A DNA stretch of 64,000 nucleotides, taken from the NCBI RefSeq assembly GCF_900460065.1, contig NZ_UAVD01000028.1, positions 186,001 to 250,000 of the forward strand. Reading direction: 5' to 3'. This DNA comes from Streptomyces griseus. Its GTDB lineage: Bacteria > Actinomycetota > Actinomycetes > Streptomycetales > Streptomycetaceae. The notes beneath the pieces were generated by a model. It was given only the letters and a program-made list of their open reading frames with translations. It searched no databases and had not been told where the DNA came from. The translations under genes and the position numbers were made by a program. Each line of letters begins with the position of its first letter. Within the stretch, counting starts at the first letter, position 1. Shown here one piece after another: positions 59,388 to 64,000 of this stretch.

Positions 59388-61673
59388 TCAGCTCTCGGTC
59401 GTCGTCGCCGACGCCTTGCCCGCCGGGCGGGTGGCACGACGGCGGCGCGGCTTCGTCTCGGCGGCTGCCTCGCTCACCACGGCCTCGGCCTCGAAGACCA
59501 CGGCGGCCTCCTGGGTCGCGGTCGAGGTGACGCTGCGGGTGGCACGGCGGCGGCGCGGCTTGGCCGCCGCCTCGGCGGCCGGGGCCTCGACCGGGGACGG
59601 CTCGACGGCGACCGCCTTCGCGGTGGCCTTCGCCGTGGTCGCGGCGGTCTCGGCGGTCTCCGCCTTGGCCCGCGACTTCGTCGTCCTGGTCGCCCGGGCC
59701 TTCGGCTCGGCCGTCGTGGCCGCTGCCTTCGGCTCGGACGTGGCCTTCGTCGTGGCGCGGGCCGGACGGCGACGCGTCTTCACCTCGGGCTCCGGCTCGG
59801 CGGCCGGGGCGATCTGGAAGTCGACCTCGTCGGCCGGCTTCACGATCCGGGTGCGGCGGCGCGGCTTGACGGCCTTCGGCTCGGCGACCGGCTCCGCGAG
59901 GCCCGCGGCGAGGGCCACGGTCTGGAACTCGACCGGGGCCGGTGCGGCCGGAGCCGCGGCGACGGGCGACGCCGTCTCCTCGGTCACCGGCTTCACGGCG
60001 GCGCGGCTGCGACGGCGGCGCGGCTTGGTCTCCGGCACGGTCTCCGCGACCGGCTCGGCCACCGGCGCGGCCTCGATCACGGGCGCCGCCTCGGCGACCG
60101 GAGCGGGGACGGCCGGAGCCTCGGCGACCGCCACGGCCGCCTCGGTGACGGCCTCGGGGGCGCTCACGCGGGTACGACGGCGACGGCGCGGCGTACGCGG
60201 CGCGTCGTCGGACGCCGCCTCACCGGCCGGTGCGACCGGGGCCGCCTCCTTGGCGGGTGCGGGCACCGTCGCCGAGCCCTCCGCCGCGGCGGCTCCGCCG
60301 CGGGTGCGGCGGCGCTGGCGCGGCGTACGGGTGCGCGGCTCGCGCTCCTCACGGGCCGGGGCCGCGGCGGCGGCCTTGCGGCCGCGGCCGCCGGTCTCGC
60401 CGAGGTCCTCGACCTCTTCGGCGCGCAGACCCGCACGGGTCCGCTCGGCACGCGGCAGCACACCCTTGGTGCCCGCCGGGATGCCCAGCTCCTCGAACAG
60501 GTGCGGAGAGGTGGAGTACGTCTCCGGCGGGTCCGGGAACTTCAGATCCAGGGCCTTGTTGATCAGCTGCCAGCGCGGGATGTCGTCCCAGTCGACCAGC
60601 GTGATCGCGGTGCCCTTGGCGCCCGCGCGGCCGGTGCGGCCGATGCGGTGGAGGTAGGTCTTCTCGTCCTCCGGCGACTGGTAGTTGACGACGTGGGTCA
60701 CACCCTCGACGTCGATACCGCGTGCGGCGACGTCGGTGCAGACCAGCACGTCGACCTTGCCGTTGCGGAAGGCGCGCAGCGCCTGCTCGCGGGCGCCCTG
60801 GCCGAGGTCGCCGTGGACCGCGCCGGAGGCGAAGCCGCGCTTCTCCAGCTGCTCGGCGATGTCGGCGGCCGTGCGCTTCGTCCGGCAGAAGATCATCGCG
60901 AGCCCGCGGCCCTCGGCCTGGAGGATGCGGGCGAGCATCTCCGGCTTGTCCATGTTGTGGGCGCGGTAGACGTGCTGGACCGTGTTCTTCACGGTCGTGC
61001 CCTCGTCGTCGGGCGACGTGGCGTTGATGTGCGTGGGCTGCGACATGTAGCGGCGGGCGAGGCTGATGACGGCACCGGGCATGGTGGCCGAGAACAGCAT
61101 CGTCTGGCGCTTGGCCGGCAGCATGGTGATGATGCGCTCGACGTCGGGCAGGAAGCCCAGGTCCAGCATCTCGTCGGCCTCGTCGAGGACGAGCCCGCGG
61201 ATGTGGGAGAGGTCGAGCTTGCGCTGGCCCGCCAGGTCCAGGAGGCGGCCCGGGGTGCCGACGATCACGTCGACGCCCTTCTTGAGGGCCTCGACCTGGG
61301 GCTCGTACGCCCGGCCGCCGTAGATCGCGAGAACGCGGACGTTGCGGACCTTGCCGGCCGTGAGCAGGTCGTTGGTGACCTGGGTGCACAGCTCGCGGGT
61401 GGGGACGACGACGAGCGCCTGCGGCGCGTCGGTCAGCTGCTCGGGCTTGGCGCGGCCGGCCTCGACGTCGGCGGGGACGGTCACGCGCTCCAGGAGCGGG
61501 AGACCGAAGCCGAGCGTCTTGCCGGTGCCGGTCTTGGCCTGGCCGATGACGTCGGAGCCGGAGAGGGCTACGGGGAGCGTCAGCTCCTGGATGGGGAAGG
61601 GGGACGTGATGCCGACAGCCTCAAGGGCTTCGGCCGTCTCGGAAAGAATGCCGAGGTCGCGGAACGTAGTCAG
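59388..61673 (-). CDS. DEAD-box RNA helicase with long basic tail, CTG start
   Basis: A 761-residue helicase read from CTG 61673. The Q motif (FRDLGI...SPFPIQE) is at residues 4-30, Walker A AKTGTGKT at 46-53, the DEAD box in VLDEADEM near 164, SAT near 195, and HRIGRTGRAG near 360. All conserved parts upstream of GTG 61484 lie in this frame with no ATG, GTG or TTG, and AGAGGCAG precedes the CTG, so CTG is the best start. About 340 residues follow the helicase core, with at least eight KPRRRR-type basic motifs separated by Ala/Glu/Val-rich stretches. It probably unwinds RNA in cold or ribosome assembly. Confidence 0.88.
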   Translation of the reverse strand: MTTFRDLGILSETAEALEAVGITSPFPIQELTLPVALSGSDVIGQAKTGTGKTLGFGLPLLERVTVPADVEAGRAKPEQLTDAPQALVVVPTRELCTQVTNDLLTAGKVRNVRVLAIYGGRAYEPQVEALKKGVDVIVGTPGRLLDLAGQRKLDLSHIRGLVLDEADEMLDLGFLPDVERIITMLPAKRQTMLFSATMPGAVISLARRYMSQPTHINATSPDDEGTTVKNTVQHVYRAHNMDKPEMLARILQAEGRGLAMIFCRTKRTAADIAEQLEKRGFASGAVHGDLGQGAREQALRAFRNGKVDVLVCTDVAARGIDVEGVTHVVNYQSPEDEKTYLHRIGRTGRAGAKGTAITLVDWDDIPRWQLINKALDLKFPDPPETYSTSPHLFEELGIPAGTKGVLPRAERTRAGLRAEEVEDLGETGGRGRKAAAAAPAREEREPRTRTPRQRRRTRGGAAAAEGSATVPAPAKEAAPVAPAGEAASDDAPRTPRRRRRTRVSAPEAVTEAAVAVAEAPAVPAPVAEAAPVIEAAPVAEPVAETVPETKPRRRRSRAAVKPVTEETASPVAAAPAAPAPVEFQTVALAAGLAEPVAEPKAVKPRRRTRIVKPADEVDFQIAPAAEPEPEVKTRRRPARATTKATSEPKAAATTAEPKARATRTTKSRAKAETAETAATTAKATAKAVAVEPSPVEAPAAEAAAKPRRRRATRSVTSTATQEAAVVFEAEAVVSEAAAETKPRRRRATRPAGKASATTTES

Positions 61674-62057
61674 GGTGCTGCCTCTTCTGTGAGACGCGGT
61701 CCGAGGCGAACGCTGGGGGTCGTACCGTGCCGGGGTTGGTCATCCGGCCGTGGATGGGCCGGGTGGCGCGGGACCACTGCCGTCGCTCGAGCGCTCGTGC
61801 CGCTGAGGGGGCCCCTCATCTGCAGTCGTACGTGTCGTACGCACCGCGTGGAGGGCTGTCGGGTCGGAGCCGATCGGGCCACCGACCGGGCATCCTCATT
61901 CAAGGGCGCGCCCCTGGCACAGCACAGTGCTCAGTAAGCGCAATACCACTGTACCCCGGATTCGCGCATGTGTGTTGGACGAATTCATCGGAACGGTATG
62001 AGGGCCCCGGCTGACCAGGCCCTTCCGCCCTGGGCTGAGCGGGCTATCGTTCCGTTC
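61674..62057. promoter_or_regulatory. Divergent region between helicase and ferritin-like genes
   Basis: A 384-base gap with no supported gene. It contains the dyad TGAGGGG-G-CCCCTCA (61804-61818) and CGTACG-TGT-CGTACG (61827-61841), both in what would be the 5' leader of the helicase. A lower-GC stretch at 61920-61970 (CAGTAAGCGCAATACCACTG) probably holds the promoter of the ferritin-like gene. Confidence 0.45.
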
Positions 62058-62804
62058 ATGGAGACGCCTGACCACGCCACTGAGAACCCCGCCGAAGCTT
62101 CCGCAGCCACCGGGATCGCCGCCCAGGACTGGGCCACCGCGGCAGCCGACCCGCAGTACCGCGCCGCGGTCGTGGACCTGCTCGGCGCCCTTGCCTACGG
62201 AGAGCTGGCGGCCTTCGAGCGGCTTGCCGAGGACGCGAAGCTCGCGCCGACGCTCGGCGACAAGGCGGAGCTGGCGAAGATGGCCGCCGCCGAGTTCCAC
62301 CACTTCGAGCAGCTCAACCAGCGGCTCACCGCCGTGGACGAGGACCCCACCGCCGCGATGGAGCCGTTCGCCAAGGCGCTCGACGACTTCCACCGCCAGA
62401 CGGCGCCGTCCGACTGGCTGGAGGGCCTGGTCAAGGCCTACGTCGGCGACTCGATCGCGAGCGACTTCTACCGCGAGGTCGCGGCCCGGCTCGACACCGA
62501 CACCCGGTCGCTGGTGCTGTCCGTGCTCGACGACACGGGCCACGGGAACTTCGCCGTGGAGAAGGTGCGCGCCGCGATCGAGGCCGACCCGCGACTCGGC
62601 GGACGGCTCGCGCTGTGGGCGCGCCGGCTGATGGGCGAGGCGCTGTCGCAGGCCCAGCGGGTGGTCGCCGACCGCGACGCCCTCTCGACGATGCTGGTGG
62701 GCGGCGTCGCGGACGGCTTCGACCTGGCCGAGGTGGGCCGGATGTTCTCCCGGATCACCGAGGCCCACACCAAGCGGATGGCGGCGCTGGGACTGGCCGC
62801 GTAA
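62058..62804 (+). CDS. Ferritin-like fold protein
   Basis: A 248-residue all-helical protein. It has ferritin-like/MiaE-type Glu-His pairs such as GELAAFERLAEDAKL and AAAEFHHFEQL near residues 52-90, and another set in DIASDFYREV-like helix and AHTKRM near the end. It belongs to a family conserved in Streptomyces with the helicase neighbour (ferritin-like fold). An iron- or tRNA-related oxygenase role is conceivable but unproven. ATG 62058 follows TATCGTTCCGTTC with no strong site. A REP-like palindrome follows the stop. Confidence 0.85.
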   Translation: METPDHATENPAEASAATGIAAQDWATAAADPQYRAAVVDLLGALAYGELAAFERLAEDAKLAPTLGDKAELAKMAAAEFHHFEQLNQRLTAVDEDPTAAMEPFAKALDDFHRQTAPSDWLEGLVKAYVGDSIASDFYREVAARLDTDTRSLVLSVLDDTGHGNFAVEKVRAAIEADPRLGGRLALWARRLMGEALSQAQRVVADRDALSTMLVGGVADGFDLAEVGRMFSRITEAHTKRMAALGLAA

Positions 62805-62818
62805 CACCCGGCCACCGG

Positions 62819-62868
62819 GGCCCTTCGTCCGGATCATGTCGGGCTCGCGGATTCCGGACGACAGGGCC
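62819..62868. repeat. REP-like intergenic palindrome, copy 3
   Basis: Arms 62819-62833 and 62853-62868 pair over 15 bases with one bulge. Read on the minus strand the right arm is GGCCCTGTCGTCCGGA, sharing the (T/C)CCTGTCGTCC core with copies at 36.5 and 55.1 kb. It overlaps the stop of the next minus-strand gene. Confidence 0.82.
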
Positions 62869-63137
62869 TAAGCCGCCGCCGACCGGGCGAGGCGGCGGCC
62901 GCGTGGGCGGATCAGGAGCGACAGCGTCACCGCCCCGACGGACACGGCTCCGATCAGCGTCCCGACGATGTGGTCGGTACCCAGCGCCGCATGCGTCAGA
63001 TACGCGCCGAACAGGGCGCCCAGCGTGCCGGTGAGACAGACCGCACGGCCCGACGGCAGTCGGTCGGCCAGTGATCGGAGCGCCGCCCAGGACAGGGCGA
63101 GTCCGAGGACGGCGGCGCCGAAGGATTCCCAGATCAC
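62868..63137 (-). CDS. Small membrane protein with glycine-rich helices
   Basis: An 89-residue protein from GTG 63137 behind GAGGTGA. Three hydrophobic segments (about 4-20, 33-50 and 56-75) contain glycine zipper-like spacing (GTLGALFGAY, GTLIGAVSVGAV), like GlsB/YeaQ-type proteins, but it is too short of their signature to be assigned. The end is strongly basic. The function is unknown. A 199-base gap separates it from the DUF3107 gene. Confidence 0.75.
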   Translation of the reverse strand: MIWESFGAAVLGLALSWAALRSLADRLPSGRAVCLTGTLGALFGAYLTHAALGTDHIVGTLIGAVSVGAVTLSLLIRPRGRRLARSAAA

Positions 63138-63273
63138 GGAAGATCACCTCGCGGGGGTGTGCGGGGCGGGCAAATCGGTCGTAGGCGGTACTACCCCCGG
63201 CCTGCGCGGAACAACCCTCCGGCGGCCCGTTCCGACCCGTACGGGAGATCCGTGCGGGAGAGGCGGACGGAAG

Positions 63274-63317
63274 ACGGGAGCGGCCCGGCGGGGAAATCCC
63301 CGCCGGGCCGCTCCCGT
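63274..63317 (-). terminator. Very strong terminator after the DUF3107 gene
   Basis: Perfect 21-base arms (63274-63294 and 63297-63317) around 2 bases form the strongest hairpin in the window. It lies 20 bases past the DUF3107 stop. Confidence 0.9.
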
Positions 63318-63336
63318 GATCCACGCGTCCGATGGA

Positions 63337-63564
63337 CTACAGCGTCCCGAACCCCACCCGCCGGGTGGTCGGCTCACCGATCTCCACATACGCGATCCGG
63401 TCGGCCGGCACCAGGACCTTGCGGCCCTTGTCGTCCGTGAGGCTGAGCAGCTCCGCCTTGCCGCCCAGTGCCGCGGCGACCGCGCTCTCGACGTCCTCGG
63501 CGGAAAGCCCGCTCTCCAGAACGATCTCGCGGGGCGTGTGCTGCACCCCGATCTTGACCTCCAC
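63337..63564 (-). CDS. DUF3107 family protein
   Basis: A 75-residue protein, VEVKIGVQHTPREIVLESGL at the start and ending RVGFGTL. It contains VLVPADRIAYVEIGEP, which identifies DUF3107, an ATP-binding-like family confined to actinobacteria. It starts at GTG 63564 with GAGGGA 6 bases upstream. The function is unknown. In streptomycetes it sits next to a TetR regulator gene, as here. Confidence 0.93.
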   Translation of the reverse strand: MEVKIGVQHTPREIVLESGLSAEDVESAVAAALGGKAELLSLTDDKGRKVLVPADRIAYVEIGEPTTRRVGFGTL

Positions 63565-63704
63565 GGCTATGTCCCTCCGACGGTCAGTCCTTGCGCGGCG
63601 AACCGCGCCGTACGCAGCCACATTAGCCCGGCGGGAGCGGGGCTCAGGGCCCGACCGGCAACGCCCGCAGCGAACACGGCGTCGGACGCTCCCCGCCCGC
63701 GGGC

Positions 63705-64000
63705 TCAGCTCTGCTCGACGCCGTGCAGCGGGAAGCCCGCGATGCCCCGCCAGGCCAGCGAGGTGAGGAGCTGGACGGCCGTGTCGCGGGGGATGGTGGA
63801 CCGGCTGGAGAGCCAGTAGCGCGCCACCACCTGGGAGACGCCGCCGAGGCCCACGGCCAGCAGCATGGACTCGTCCTTGGACAGGCCGGTGTCCCCGGCG
63901 ATCACGTCGGAGATGGCCTCGGCGCACTGGAGGGAGACCCGGTCGACCCGCTCGCGCACGGCGGGCTCGTTGGTCAGGTCGGACTCGAAGACCAGCCGGA
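63705..64000 (-). CDS. TetR-family regulator, N terminus missing
   Basis: The C-terminal 97 codons of a TetR-type regulator; the gene continues past the right edge. Visible are LVFESDLTNEPAVRERVDRV, then CAEAISDVIAGDTGLSKDES and GLGGVSQVVARYWLSSRSTIPRD, which is the ligand-domain helix region of the TetR/AcrR group. The DNA-binding part is outside the window, so neither operator nor ligand can be inferred. Its end lies 140 bases from the DUF3107 gene, in the same direction. Confidence 0.8.
   Translation of the reverse strand, partial: RLVFESDLTNEPAVRERVDRVSLQCAEAISDVIAGDTGLSKDESMLLAVGLGGVSQVVARYWLSSRSTIPRDTAVQLLTSLAWRGIAGFPLHGVEQS

Overview
The window is a piece of a Streptomyces chromosome. 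It has very high GC in third codon positions, frequent GTG starts, long antisense shadow frames and typical actinobacterial families (MshB, DUF3117, DUF3107, DUF6113, DUF6758). The class III lanthipeptide precursor at 23789-23920 matches, as I remember it, AmfS of Streptomyces griseus, so I infer a member of the S. griseus group. Almost all of the window looks like ordinary core chromosome; I see no phage, insertion sequence, tRNA, rRNA or CRISPR array.

Layout. 1-6985: the end of one oligopeptide ABC ATPase gene, then a complete peptide-importer operon (binding lipoprotein, two permeases, two ATPases) whose last ATPase is a close paralogue of the truncated one. 7221-14659: a membrane protein with an expanding proline-rich tail, an S9 peptidase, a 64-residue membrane protein, mshB (mycothiol) with its DUF6113 partner, and a membrane-anchored peptidoglycan-binding protein. 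14660-20754: an 8-bp tandem repeat next to a possible gene remnant, a secreted beta-helix protein with a LacI-type palindrome upstream, a DUF4265 gene, a maltose acetyltransferase-type gene overlapping an MFS gene, and a divergent ArsR-type regulator.

21117-28461 is the most specialised part: the amf/ram-type morphogen cluster. AmfT (lanthionine synthetase) modifies AmfS, AmfB and AmfA are its ABC exporters, and AmfR is the regulator. A strong hairpin separates amfS from the exporters, amfR carries an in-frame TTA codon, and its receiver domain lacks the usual acidic pair.

28742-40684 is housekeeping: SirB1-type and GNAT proteins, ferredoxin, dapC and dapE of lysine/peptidoglycan synthesis, a LOG-family protein, a FolP2-type dihydropteroate synthase paralogue, 3-methyladenine glycosylase, enoyl-CoA hydratase, DUF3117 and an O-methyltransferase. 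40019-51921 repeats the gene order I know from the Mycobacterium tuberculosis sigE region: O-methyltransferase, ECF sigma factor, anti-sigma factor, HtrA protease, TatB, then Mrp, DUF1003, MgtE-N/CBS and CorA. The sigma gene is preceded by an exact match to the sigma-E promoter consensus. CorA has a 445-bp leader with a 19-codon reading frame behind a very strong ribosome binding site and a hairpin followed by a U-run.

52367-64000 holds a SUFU-domain protein, an MFS transporter, DUF6758, PHP and MarC proteins, a conserved 50-residue protein with a hairpin-rich leader, an NYN nuclease-like protein, a hydrolase, a DEAD-box helicase that appears to start at CTG and ends in a long arginine-rich tail, a ferritin-like protein, DUF3107 and a truncated TetR regulator. 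Three intergenic palindromes sharing a GG(T/C)CCTGTCGTC core lie near 36.5, 55.1 and 62.8 kb.
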